Positions 19,657 through 30,814 of a stretch of 64,000 nt of DNA are shown here, piece after piece. The translations under genes were made by a program, and so were the position numbers. The notes under the pieces are model-generated. The model did no database searches. It saw only the letters and a list, made by a program, of their open reading frames with translations, and was not told the DNA's origin. The DNA lies in assembly GCA_028583415.1 (NCBI GenBank), contig CM053270.1:53950173-54014172 (forward strand). The letters are read 5' to 3'. The stretch comes from Protea cynaroides (taxonomy: Eukaryota; Streptophyta; Magnoliopsida; Proteales; Proteaceae). The stretch's first letter is position 1, and the number at the start of each line of letters is the position of its first letter.

Positions 19657-20489
19657 TGTAAGCACCCCATTTTTGCCATCCTAGCTAAACAAAGTCCTGC
19701 TAGTGTGTGGACAACAAAAGGAAGAAAGGTGATCGAAAGTTTGGATTCTTGACTGTGAATTTGAGAAAGTTTTCAATGGGTCTGTGAATTTGAGAAAGTT
19801 TTCAATGGGTCCACAACAAGGTCATGGGTTATAATTTTGGATGGATGCGTAGGTCATAGAATTATCTTCGAAACGAGACCAGAATTCCTCAATTTCGATA
19901 TCAAATGAGGAAGATATGACCATTTTAGTCAGATGATACATATGAGGGAGGTTTATGAAATTATTATAAATAATCCTAGGGGCCTTCATGCAAATTATCC
20001 TAAGTTGGATTGTTTGAATTTCAAATCATCATATCTTGATCATCCGACATCGGATTCAGATGATTCCAAGACCATTATTCTTCATTCATGATGTTCTACA
20101 AAGTGGACGTAAAAAATCCCGGGTATAAGTCACCAGTGGGTCCCATGCAAGCTTGCATGCAAAATTATCGTCAGAACTTCAAAGCTGCATATCTTTTCCG
20201 TTCTACATCGGATTCAGGTGATTCCAGTTCCTATATTCCTCATTTTAATGTTCTACAAAATGAACGCAAAAAATTTGGAATAGAGGCCATCGGAAAATTC
20301 CATGCGGGATGACAGCGGAAATGACCCGTGAAATGACAAGGAGAGAAAACCCAGTTAATTCCAATTAATCCAGTCAACTCAGTTCAAGCCAGTTTTGGTC
20401 CAACCTAGCTCAACCCATATTAGTTTAACTCAGTCAACCTAAGTCAGTCTCAACCCGTTTCGAACCAGTTCATTCATGTGCATAGTATT

Positions 20490-20500
20490 TATATATATTA

Positions 20501-20558
<58 letters not shown>
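20490..20558. repeat. (AT)n microsatellite
   Basis: A nearly uninterrupted run of AT dinucleotides, followed by a further AT-rich stretch to about 20615. It lies just upstream of the purine tract in the solo LTR. Confidence 0.95.
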
Positions 20559-20564
<6 letters not shown>

Positions 20565-20628
20565 TATAAAATATATGTGTATATATGTATATAATATATA
20601 TTATTATATGTAAGTGATAATCCAAAAG

Positions 20629-21300
20629 ATTTTGAGAAGAAAAATGAAAGAGGGGAGAGAAAACGTGAAAAAGAAGGGGATTTAGGGTTTTGAGATAATC
20701 CAAAAAGATCTTGAGAAGAAAAAAGGAAAGAGGGAGAAATAAAAAAAAAAGAAAAGAAAAAGGGGGGAAAAAGATTCCCCTTCACGTTTTCTAGAAAGAA
20801 AACGTGAAAGAAAAGAGAGGGAGAAAAGAAAAAGGAAGGAAAAGAATGAAGAAGAAAAGGAAGGAAGAAAGAAAGGAAAGAGAGAAGGATTTTTCTAGAA
20901 GAAGGAAGGAGAGAAAGGAAAGAGAGAAGGGGTTTTCTAGAAGAAGAATGAGAAAAAGGAAAGAAAGGAAGAAGAAAAAACGTGGGAAGGAAGAAAAGAA
21001 AGGAAAGAAGAAAAATGGAGAGAAAAAAAGATTTTCTAGAAAAAGAAGAAAAGGAAAGAAGGATCTTCTAGAAAATGAGTGAAAAATTATAAATAGGAGA
21101 GAGGAGGGATCCTTTTCCAGACCAGAGAGAGAGGGGAACGTGGGTGAGAGAGAGAAACGTGAGTGAGAGAGAGAAAACGTGAGAGAGGAAGAAAGAAAGA
21201 GAGAGAAAAGAGAAAAGAAAGAAAAGAGAAGAAGAAAAGAGAGAAAGAGAAGAGAGAAAGAAGCAGAAGAGAGGAGAAGGAGGATTCACATTCAAAGGGG
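20629..21300. repeat. Purine-rich (GA/AAG) tract of about 670 bp
   Basis: The plus strand is almost entirely A and G, with recurrent 'gaaaacgtga' and 'ttctagaa' interruptions. Reading frames here (Lys/Arg/Glu-rich on plus, Ser/Phe/Leu-rich on minus) are composition artefacts. The tract spans the LTR TATA box at 21088. Confidence 0.9.
21088..21095 (+). promoter_or_regulatory. TATA box of the solo LTR
   Basis: TATAAATA inside the purine tract, the only good TATA candidate in the LTR. Confidence 0.5.
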
Positions 21301-22459
21301 ATTGATACAACCCCCAATCACCCTTCATCAATGGTTTCGCTCGATTTGAGCCCAAGGTTAGTACTCTAAACAAATTTAGAGGTCGTTATAATGCCCGAAT
21401 GCCAATTTTGCTTGAAAAAGACTAATTTTCATGAAATCTCAATCATGAATGCTCTATTACATGCTTGTTAATGTTAGGATGCCTATGTCTAACATTTTTC
21501 ATGAATGATAATTTGTCTAAGCTATTCAATGATGAATTTTTGATTGATATACAATGATGTTTGATGTTTTTTGTAAATTTCATAAAGTGATTTTTCGATC
21601 CGAAAATTCCAGATTTAGGGTTCAAACTTAGGACGTACATCATATGTATTTTTTCTAAGATTTTGAAGCCCAAAATTTTATGGGCGTCTCTCTGATATGG
21701 TAGAAGACTACCCTAAAAATTTCGTTCCATTTGGAATTCGGGAAATATATCAAAAAATTTGTCTTTGACATTGCTATTTTTCTCAGATGTAATGCAATCC
21801 TCCATCGGAAAGTCTCTAGACAAAGGCCTTATGGCCATAATCAGAAAATCGACTTAACATAAACTTTTTAGACATAAAAGTCTTCTAAAAAATGGCACTG
21901 GTTTCATATTTTTTTCCATTTTTTGTTGAATTGATATCAATTTTTAAGGGCATAGTGCTTTGATTTCAGATCTGTCATGATGTGCTGATTTGCATGATTG
22001 AAAAGAGTCATTTTTCACAAAGAAAATATACTGTTTTAACTTGTTTTTCTTAGTGAAATTTTAGATCAGACAGTTATATACATAGATATTTGTCTGTATT
22101 TAATTTTCATTAAGAATAGAATTTTATTTGGAATTTATGGTGCAACTGGTCAAAAATATGGAACAGACCTGACCAGTGTATTTGCCTGTACTTGGGGAAT
22201 ATTTTCGACCTGCCTATGGTCTCTTTTAGGATTAGCTTCCTTGAGACAAAATGTTGGCCTCTGAGTCTTCTTTCCAGGGATATCTTTTAAGAATTTTTTG
22301 AGTAAGTACAGTGTCCTATGTGCCCATTTTGGTCCAGCCTGACAAAGCTGTCATCTTGCTACGTGTTCCATCATGTTTTGATTGATTCTCATATGCTTTG
22401 GTTGTTTCTCACATGCCATATTTGATGTTATGCTATGTTCGGATGCTCGTATGCATACA

Positions 22460-22570
22460 CTACTATAATTGGAATGGTCACACTGCCATAATTGGAATAG
22501 TCACACTGCCATAATTGGAATGATCACATTGCCATAATTGGAAGAATCACATTGCCATGATTGGAATGCT
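22460..22570. repeat. Short tandem repeat of about 24 bp
   Basis: Four to five degenerate copies of 'ccataattggaatRgtcacactg', within the solo LTR. Looser 'tgccat..ttgg' echoes continue to about 22760. Confidence 0.75.
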
Positions 22571-22980
22571 ACACATGCTTATTGCCATATTTGTCTACTA
22601 CACTTGCTCACATATCACTGCCATGTTTGGATGCACACTTACCATGTTTGTATTGATTCACATGCTCACTTGCCATTTTTGACTGATGTGTTGCTAAATT
22701 TGAATATATTTCCAACATGCTATATTTGGATGCTTACACTGCTATATTTAAGCTCACATTGCTTTGTTAGATTGTTTACGTTGTACAACAACTAGGGCAA
22801 GATACACCCTAAGATGGAAAGAATTAAACAATTAGGGTAGTGAAACCCTAAAAATGGAAAGAATAATTAGGGCAAAATAAACCATAGAATAAAGAGAATA
22901 ATTAGGGTATGAAACCCTAAAAAATGAAAATCACAATGAAAAGGGATAGGAAACCCTAGAAACCTAAAAATGGAAACAAT

Positions 22981-23284
22981 AAAAATGGTAGGAATTTAGG
23001 TCTCATCCCTTGATCCTATTGACAAAAATAGAAATAATTTGGTACACATCCCAAATAAAAATGGTAGGAATTTAGGTCTCATCCCTAGATCCTATTAACA
23101 AAATTAGAAATAATTTGGTACACATCCCAAATAAAAATGGTAGGATTTTAGGTCTCATCCCTAGATCCTATTAACAAAAATAAAAAGAATTTGGTACACA
23201 TCCCAAATAAAAATGGTAGGAATTTAGGTCTCATCCCTAGATCCTATTGACAAAAAATGGAAGGATTTGGTACACATTCCAAAT
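22981..23284. repeat. 76-bp tandem repeat, four copies
   Basis: Units start at 22981, 23057, 23133 and 23209 with 'aaaaatggtaggaatttagg' (third unit: one change) and end 'ggtacacatcccaaat'. The first three are 76 bp exactly; the last diverges after 'cctattgac'. All lie inside the solo LTR. Confidence 0.93.
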
Positions 23285-24033
23285 CCGACTCTCACAAATT
23301 TCGAACTACGTCGTACCTGATTTCTAGGGCAAACCCTAGAATACGTAGGCAATTTGGGAATCCCAAATACGGTACAAAGCCACCCATCAACCATACATCC
23401 AGCATAAACTTCAACTTGAACAACAAAGAATCTAATTGAAGCAAATGCATAAATCACTTCCATAATCATTAATCACACAAACCCTTTCGAACTATGTTTT
23501 TGGACTTGATTTCCAGGATTGGAATACGTAGGCAGTTTGAGATGTTTTACACGTCTTAGATTCAGTCCAAGACCGAACCATCTTTGGTTCGGTTCACTGT
23601 ATAATATTGTACATTACATTTGCTTGTTTATTTACTTTAAAACATGATTGGCTGAACCTTAGGTTAGAACAACTTAGCAACTTGGTTGAGGACATCCCCC
23701 ATTGAACCCTAGTCATCTAGTTGACCAAGCACAGTCAAAATTAGAATTTAAGAAAAGTTTAGGAGGCCGATATTGATCGGGCGGTTTGGGTGCCTAACAC
23801 CTTCCCATAACCGTACCCTGAATACTTATCCGATCTCTTGCAGACCAAAGAACCGATACATTGGGTCACGAGTCAATAGAAGTCTTACCTTAGGGTGAGG
23901 CTACATTTTTAGAGGTCCTAGACCTTAATCTAGGTGGTGACTCCAACAGAACAAATCGATCTTCATCGATACAGGATACACATTTCCATCCAGAGGAGGA
24001 TCATCATCGATTTTCCATTGTCCTCACAGTATC

Positions 24034-24796
24034 TCTATCTAGTTCATAAAGATGAGGCATTAGAAGTCTTTAAGAACTTTAAGACAGAAGTAGAGAAACA
24101 GAATGGAAAGGTGATTAAAATCATAAGATCAGATAGAGGTGGTGAATACTATAATATAACCACAGAATATGGTCAAGACCTGGCCCGTTTGCATGATATT
24201 TTCAAGAGCAAGGTATTGTACCGCAATATATCTTGCCTGGATCTCCGGATCAAAATGGCATTGCTAAAAGAAGGAATCATACACTTATGAAGATGGTCAG
24301 GAGTATGATTAATGACTCTAATTTACCTTTGAAATTGTGGAGTGAAGCTCTTAAGACAACAGTATATATCTTGAACAGAGTACCATCCAAGTTGGTTCTT
24401 AAGACTCCTTTTGAGTTGTGGAATGGATGGAAACCTAGTTTGAAGCATACTCGCATATGGGGCTGTCAAGTCGAAATAAGAGTTTACAATCCATATCTTC
24501 AGAAGTTGGACCCTAGAACAGTCAGTGGATATTTCATTGGCTATTCTGAAAGATCTAAGGGTTACAAGTTTTATTGTCCCTCATACAATCTTACCATTGT
24601 AGAGTCTAAAGTTGCCAAGTTTCTAGAGGATGGCGACAACAGTGGGAGTATACAGGGTCAAAACATTGAGTTCATTGAACAAGATGTATCAACAATCCCT
24701 TCTACATCTAGTGGTTATCTTATCCCCTTACCAGTGGTACATGTGGTTCATGAACAATACTACCTGTTCATGATGAATTACCACATCAAGAACTAG
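24034..24796 (+). pseudogene. Copia integrase, second part
   Basis: Continues from 19656 after the solo LTR: ALEVFKNFKTEVEKQ and IRSDRGGEYY (second catalytic Asp region, near 24126), then after a frameshift near 24230 PDQNGIAKRRNHTL. The usual catalytic Glu of this motif is replaced by Lys. Then come WSEALKTTVYILNRVPSK, TPFELWNGWKPS and GYFIGYSERSKGYKFYCP. It ends at a stop near 24794. Confidence 0.87.
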
Positions 24797-25740
24797 TTGT
24801 CGTTTGAAGCTATGGTCCAGAATCAAGAAACCAATCCTGAGCCACAAGTTTTAAGGAGATCCTCGAGAAAGAGAAAATCGACAATCCCTTCAGATTATGA
24901 AGTGTATCTCCAAGACTGTGAAATTGATATTGGAATAAGTGATGATCTGACATCATTTTCACAAGCTATGGGTTGTGTAGATTTCATTTTATGTCGTGAT
25001 GCCATGAAGAATGAAATGGAATCTATGTCAAAGAATCTAGTATGGGAACTTATAGAATTGCCTAAGGGCATCTCCATTATAGGGTGTAAATGGATTTTCA
25101 AGAACTAAAAAAGACCCGTACAACAATATCAAAATATAAAAGGTTTAACTCGTGACAAAATGTTATACTCAGAAGGCTAACATTGATTATAAAGAAACCT
25201 TTTCACTCGTATCTAGAAAAGATTCTTTGAGAATCTTCATGGCATTGATGGCTCACTATGATCTTGAGCTGCACCAGATAAATGTCAAGATGACATTTTG
25301 AATGGTGATCTAATTGAGGAGGTATATGTGGATTAACCTAAACTTTTTACTTTGGATAAAGGAGATCATCTAGTATGCAAGCTTAAAAGATCCATATATG
25401 GATTAAAACAAGTTTTCTGACAATGGTATTTGAAATTTGATAGTACAATTACTTCCTACAGTTTTGTGGAAATCGAGCTGAATAATGCATTTATATAAAG
25501 ATCAAGGGAACTTGGTTCACCATACTAGTGTTATAAGTGGATGACATCCTTATAGCTAGCAATGATTTAAGGATGCTACATAAGACTAAACATTTTTTGA
25601 TCCAAAACTTTGACATGAATGATATGGGTAAAGCCTCCTATGCCTTAGGCATTGAGATTCACATGGACATGTCTCTTAAAACCTTAGGACTATCCTAAAA
25701 GGGTTATATTGATAAAGTTTTGGAACGGTTCAAGATGTAG
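24797..25740 (+). pseudogene. Copia reverse transcriptase remnant
   Basis: Starts with the linker (RRSSRKRKSTIPSDYEVYLQ) and the first RT block (WELIELPKGISIIGCKWIFK), ending in a stop at 25106-25108. Further RT motifs follow in broken frames. The catalytic region near 25530-25560 reads stop-VDDILIAS, so the Tyr of YVDD has become a stop. At least six more stops or shifts occur. Confidence 0.85.
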
Positions 25741-25765
25741 CAATGTTCATCAAGTGTAGCATCTC

Positions 25766-26513
25766 TTGTTAAAGGAGACAGATAATCTAAAGCAATGTCT
25801 CAAGACCAATCTGAAACAACAGACAATGCAAAATATCCCTTATGCATCAGTAGTAGGTAATTTGATGTATGTTCAGGTCTGTACCAGACTTGATATCTCA
25901 TATTCAGTGGAAGTATTAGGTAGGTTTCGAAAGAACCCTGGTTTGTTACATTAGATAGTAGTAAAGAAAGTACTGAAGTACCTACAGGGCACCAAGGATC
26001 ACATGCTCACATATATGCATGTTGATATTTTAGAGCTAACTGGCTACTCAGATTCAGACTTTGCTAGATGTGGAGATACAAGGAAGTATACTTCTGACTT
26101 CTTTTTGTTAGTTAGAGGAGTAGTGTCTTGGCACAGCGTAAAGCAACCTAAGACAGCCTCTTCTATTATTGAAGCGAAAGTAGTGGCGTACTATAAAGTA
26201 GTTTCTCAGGCATTATGGTTGAGGCAGTTTATAACAGATTTAAAGGTCATAAGTTCTATTGAAAGAACTATAAAGATCTACTATGACAATACTGCAGCAG
26301 TACATTTCTCTAACAACACATGTTCAGTGAGTCATTGTCGACACATCGAGATAAAAGTATTTTGTTGTTAAAGAAGACGTTCGAGTTCGTCGCATTCAGA
26401 TTGAACATATTGGCACTGATGATATGATAGCTGATCCTTTCACCAAAGGACTCCCACCTAAGGTGTATGTAGTTCACATGGATCACATGGGACTATGTAA
26501 ATCATTAAGTATT
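25766..26513 (+). pseudogene. Copia RNase H region
   Basis: IPYASVVGNLMYVQVCTRLDI, then YSDSDFARCGDTRKYTS, VSWHSVKQPKTASSIIEAKVVAYY and YYDNTAAVHFSNN (near 26281). The tail 'HIGTDDMIADPFTKGLPP' can be followed to about 26460 after a frame change at 26371. This order is that of copia RNase H and the pol 3' end. Confidence 0.85.
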
Positions 26514-26915
26514 TGAATGCTTTATTTATGATATTGCAATATAAAGTTTTGACGACTCGAAATAAAGTTATTTTCTGTCATTTGTTCAGTTGTATACATA
26601 AAGTTTTGTAATGACAGATGCCTATAAAATTTTTTAAGGTAATAAAGTAGACCCTTGAATCAATTGTTGAATTGATTCTATAAAGTAGGTTGTCATAATT
26701 AAGGTTCATCTTAAAATGAACAGTCCATTGTAATACATGAAAGGTAGTGTTCTTATGTGTAGACATGTACCGTTATGATTCATTGGTTGGGAGTTTTATT
26801 ATGAACAAAAAGAACAAGTCCATAAGGAAATATCTAAAAGTTAATGTATGGTCATACAACAGGTTATAACTCTAAAAATGGCTTTCCAGATGGCAATATG
26901 GGTCAAGTAGGAGAA
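26514..26915 (+). other. 3' untranslated region of the degenerate copia element
   Basis: About 400 bp of AT-rich sequence after the pol end. 'aagtaggagaa' at 26905-26915 is the likely polypurine tract before the LTR. Nothing else seen. Confidence 0.6.
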
Positions 26916-27291
26916 TGAGAGTAAGTGGCCCACATGCCACTATCCATTTTAGGATTCCCTTTAGGAGAGTTATGAGCGTCGGAGTTGAGGGACATGTGGC
27001 ATCCAGATCACCGTCCATCCTTAATGGAAGGAGACGATTGATCTATAAATACTAATGGGTAGGGTCCTATGCACACTGATAAAAATTTGAGAACTCCACA
27101 CGTTCTCTGTCTGGGAATACAGTTAGTGTATAGAAATCCTTCCCCTCTCCCTTTTCTTTTGTTTGTGGAGTAGGGCATATCAGAGTACATCAGAAGAGGA
27201 CTTGATTGGACGGACAATGGCTGGAACAGGTCACACTGGAGGTATTTATCTTCCGCATTAATCTTCAGTGTAGAGATGATAAAGTCTTACA
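26916..27291 (+). repeat. 3' LTR of the degenerate copia element
   Basis: TGAGAGTAAGTGG to AAAGTCTTACA, 376 bp, paired with 16194-16531. TATA box TATAAATA at 27044-27051. CATCA duplication follows. Confidence 0.9.
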
Positions 27292-27296
27292 CATCA

Positions 27297-27393
27297 ATCC
27301 ACCCTCAAGATTTTTCTTGGAAGCAGAGATTCTTGGGAACGCACCGTTGCTTGCTGTTCGTCTTCCACAATCTCGATCTGCTGGCATTGTTAG
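27297..27393 (+). pseudogene. Stub of the chimeric element between two copia insertions
   Basis: About 97 bp that continue the sequence broken at 16193 and lead to the GTTAG duplication at 27389-27393. One frame is open (PPSRFFLEAEILGNAPL, then LPQSRSAGIV), so it may belong to a captured exon. Family not recognised. Confidence 0.4.
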
Positions 27394-27636
27394 TATCAAG
27401 GTTAATACCAATAATGAAGTTAGCAGTAGTTGACTCAAATTCAAACATTGGAAAGACTCTCTAGAGTACATTCAAAATTCAAATATGTAAACTAACTCCA
27501 ACAGAATATCCTATAATCTCTCCTTTGTAACTCTCATTCAAATTTAAATTGTTGTAACCGTTCTCATCTATTTAATAGAAATACAACTCCTCTGAAAATC
27601 ATCAAGTAAGGAGATTCAAATCTACTATTATCTTTA
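27394..27636 (+). repeat. 5' LTR of the Ale-like copia element
   Basis: 243 bp. Compared with the 3' LTR it has about 40 extra bases near 27490-27535. The ends are TA...TA instead of TG...CA, in both copies. Confidence 0.88.
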
Positions 27637-27648
27637 TGGTATCAGAGC
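27637..27648 (+). promoter_or_regulatory. Primer-binding site (initiator tRNA-Met), Ale-like element
   Basis: TGGTATCAGAGC directly abuts the LTR end at 27636. A poly-T tract (27669-27692) follows in the leader. Confidence 0.9.
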
Positions 27649-27728
27649 ACAATTAAGACCAACGTCTGTTTTTTTTTTTTTTTTTTTTTTTTCTATCCTC
27701 TCTCTTTTTTTTTCTTTTTTTTGCGCAA

Positions 27729-28838
27729 ATGGCAAGCACCAACTCCTCCACAATGTCTACTACAACCCAAAATTCCACATCAACTATTGTTTCTCCCAGC
27801 AATGTTATTCAATATCTCTCTATCAAACTCAATCGATCCAACTATGTCTTGTGGAAATCTCAGTTTCTTCCTCTTTTGAAGGCTCACGATCTTTATGACT
27901 ATATTAATGGTGAGTTCCCAGCACCATCGAAATTTCTTTCTCCCACCCCAACTACAGATTCGATTGCTGAACCACCTACCCCAACATTAAATCCAGCCTA
28001 TACTCTGTGGCATAAGCAAGATCAATTAATTTTGAGTTGGTTGATCTCTTCCCTTTTTGAGCAAGCGCTTTCCCAAGTTATTGGACTGTCCACCTCACAA
28101 GCAGTCTGGAGCACACTTAAGCGCATATATGCCTCACAGTCTCAAGGTTGCATCATGCAATTGAAATATCAGCTGATGCAATTGAAGAAAGGCCCTCTTT
28201 CCATGGCCGATTATCTTCAAAAGGCTAAAGAAATAGTTGATAATCTAAATGCCGCAACTTGACCGGTCTCTGATCCAGATATCATCCTAAGCATTCTGAA
28301 AGGTCTTGGACCTAAATATGAATCATTTGTTGCTTCTATTACAACCAGAATTGATCCCATAGCTCTTGATGATTTTTATGGGTTTCTTTTGGATCAAGAG
28401 CTTTTCAAAAACTCTTATCAATCTTCTATTGATATGTCCGCTGGTGAAGAAAATTTGGCTCGACGTGGTGAAAGTTTGATGCCTTCTCCTACCCTATCAT
28501 CACGTTACCAAGCTTCTTTCAATCAAAACACTAGCAATAGCAGACGACGAGGGAGAAGTCGTGGTAGAGGAGGTTTCACTTACCCCAACCACAATTCTTT
28601 TTCTCAAGTGCAGCCAACTACTGCAAGGACACCATGTCAGATTTGTAATAGGACAAATCATATTGCACCAAATTGTTATTATCGGATTCCCAATTCCAAT
28701 TCTTCTACTCATCTGCCTCCAACTGCCTATGTTGCTAGTGCTTCAAAGAACTTTGATGATGCTTGGTACCCCGATTCAGGGGCTACCCATCATCTCACTT
28801 CCAACCTGGAGAATCTGAGTGTAAGTAGCCCATATTAA
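27729..28838 (+). pseudogene. Copia gag, zinc knuckle and start of protease (Ale-like)
   Basis: From an ATG at 27729: Ser/Thr-rich start, then IKLNRSNYVLWKSQFLPLLKAHDL and GEFPAPS, LYDYING (gag N-terminal), WHKQDQLILSWLISSL, MQLKYQLMQLKKG (UBN2-type gag). A TGA at 28260-28262 interrupts an otherwise continuous frame, which resumes with DPDIILSILKGLGPKY. An Arg/Gly-rich segment and an intact CCHC knuckle (CQICNRTNHIAPNC, near 28639) follow, then the protease motif WYPDSGATHHLT. A TAA at 28836-28838 is the second stop. Confidence 0.9.
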
Positions 28839-30378
28839 GGAGAGGATCAGATTCGCGTCGAAAATGGTGAGGGTTTGCACATTCATAATATTGGTTCTAA
28901 AACATTTTCTTCTCCTAGATTACGGCTTAATGAGCCACTGCATGTGCCTAAGATTACCAAAATTCTCATTTTTGTTAGTCGATTCACAACTGATAACAAT
29001 TTCTATTTTGAGTTTCATCCTCAATTTTGTTATGTTAAGGATCAACTGACTGGCAAGGTGCTCCTCCAGGGTCGGCATGAACATGGCCTGTACCGTCTTG
29101 AAGATCCAATTACAAATAAGTCAAGCAAGGAACCAATGACTCTCATCAGTGAATGTGCTACTCCATCCATATGGCACGCAGGGCTTGGACATCCATCAGC
29201 TAAGACTCTGTCATTCCTCCTCAAAGCAAATAAATTGGGAAGATCTCTTTATCCACACCCACAGCAAATCTGTGAATCATGTCAACTTGGCAAAAGTCAT
29301 AGGTTGCCGTTTGAACCCAATCCCAAGCGAGCTTCTATTCTTTTTGAGTTGGTACACTCGGATATTTGGGGACCAGCTCCCGTCACATCTATTAATGGGT
29401 TTCACTATTATATTTCTTTTGTTGATGATCATACACGTTTCACTTGGCTATATCCTTTAGTTCATCAGTCCGAGGCATTGTGAAAATTTATAACTTTTGA
29501 GCAACATGTTAAAGTTCTATTCAATTCATCAATAAAAATTTTCAATCAGATGGTGCTGGTGAATATTTAAAGTTTGGAACATATTTTACCAAGCAAGGGA
29601 TTAGCCATCGATTTTCTTGTCCTCATACCCCGCAATAGAATGACCGTGCTGAAAGAATACATCGACATATAGTTAAGACCGGACTAACACTGCTAGATAA
29701 GGCGGACATTCCTACTTCCTTTTGGGAAGATGCTTTCCAAACAACTATTTATACAATCAATCGGTTACCGACACCGATATTGGGTATGATCTCACCATTT
29801 GAAGTTTTGTTTGGTCGACCTCCTGATTATACCCACATGAAAGTTTTTGGGTGTGCATGTTATCCATACTTACGACCCTACACAAAGCCCAAACTACAGT
29901 ATCGATTTAAGAAGACTGTTTTTCTAAGGTACAGTACTGCACATAAGGGGTATAAATGCTAAGATCCCAGTACAAGAAGAACATATGTGTCTCGCCATGT
30001 TATCTTTGATGAAGCTCAATTCCCATATGCTGCCATGCACGATATTCCTCGCACTAATGCTGAAAATCAGGTTACAATACCGATCTGCAATTCAGAGGTC
30101 GTGTATCCTTGTACACAGGGGGTGAGTGATACATTACCTATCCCATTACTTTCTTCACCCACCTCATAATCCTACATATCAACCACCTCTATCATTATTA
30201 AATTCATTTCCCACTACAGGTTCACAATTAAATTCACCTATTATTACACCACCCATAATCGGTCCATCTGAACCAATCAACCATCCACCACCTCAAAATC
30301 CACCCACCATTGTTCAAAATGAGCCAATCCACCATCCACCAACTCAACATCTAATGGTAACTCGATTACGATCAGGTA
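28839..30378 (+). pseudogene. Copia protease end and integrase (Ale-like)
   Basis: Open from 28839 to 29480: protease end, GAG-pre-integrase (IWHAGLGHPSAKTL), zinc-binding (ICESCQLGKSHRLPF) and integrase core start (LVHSDIWGPAPV, YISFVDDHTRFTWLYPL). A TGA at 29481-29483 and a frameshift near 29540 follow. Later blocks are visible in pieces: AERIHRHIV with the catalytic Glu region, SPFEVLFGRPPDYTHMKVFGC, then SRHVIFDEAQFPY. The linker before RT (MVTRLRSGIS, 30354) is cut at 30383 by the nested element and resumes at 34656. Confidence 0.88.
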
Positions 30379-30383
30379 TTTCA

Positions 30384-30814
30384 TGTAAGATTTTTTAGAT
30401 CTTCTTTGGGTTTTTCCCATGGGATTTTCCATGAATCCTAACGAACACACCACACAGATTACTATAATACAATGGGTATTGAAAAGAGATGATTAGACAC
30501 ATACTTCTTGTTGCAGATTGATTTCTGACCGTTATCTTTGCTTTGAATGTTTGGAATGCTTGGATCAAAGTCTTCCACAGCCTGTCGAGATCCCTTGACC
30601 TTCTCTCTGCGTATGGGAACAGGAGAAGAAATAACACTGTGGCTGTGGGGACTCTAACCATTGGTATTTATAATACCACCCCCAACCCTGGACCAATCCC
30701 ACAGTGGACCAAGTTGGTCCATCTCTAATTATACTTAAATTGGTCTACTTGTAACTAGACTCCCACTGAACCAACTAACTTTATAATTAATTTAGCCCAT
30801 AAAAATATCTTACA
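30384..30814 (-). repeat. 3' LTR of the LARD-like element
   Basis: 431 bp, TGTAAGATTTTTTAG to ATATCTTACA on the plus strand; closely matches 34219-34650. Confidence 0.92.

Larger units (their letters stand above)
19657..24028 (+). mobile_element. Solo LTR, 4.37 kb, Tat/Ogre-like
   Basis: TGTAAGCACCCC to TCCTCACA, flanked by perfect GTATC duplications (19652-19656 and 24029-24033) inside the copia integrase. No second LTR, primer-binding site or internal region exists in the interval, so it is a single LTR left by LTR-LTR recombination. The 'atacgtaggca' motifs near 23340 and 23525 and the terminal block (cgggcggtttgggtgcctaacaccttccc near 23777, then ggtggtgactcca) are typical of Tat/Ogre LTRs as I know them. 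TATA box at 21088-21095. Size and lineage cues agree. Confidence 0.82.
16194..27291 (+). mobile_element. Degenerate Ty1/copia retrotransposon interrupted by a solo LTR
   Basis: LTRs at 16194-16531 and 26916-27291 are flanked by a perfect CATCA duplication (16189-16193 and 27292-27296). An initiator tRNA-Met primer site follows the 5' LTR. The domain order gag, protease, integrase, RT, RNase H is that of copia. Many stops and frameshifts show an old copy. A 4.37-kb solo LTR (19657-24028) splits the integrase region. Confidence 0.92.

Noticed and set aside
20804..21369. Lys/Arg/Glu-rich and Ser/Phe/Leu-rich open frames
   Set aside because: They are products of the purine tract; composition alone explains the absence of stops.
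22981..23284. CRISPR-like regular repeats
   Set aside because: Units are contiguous without unique spacers, inside a plant LTR.
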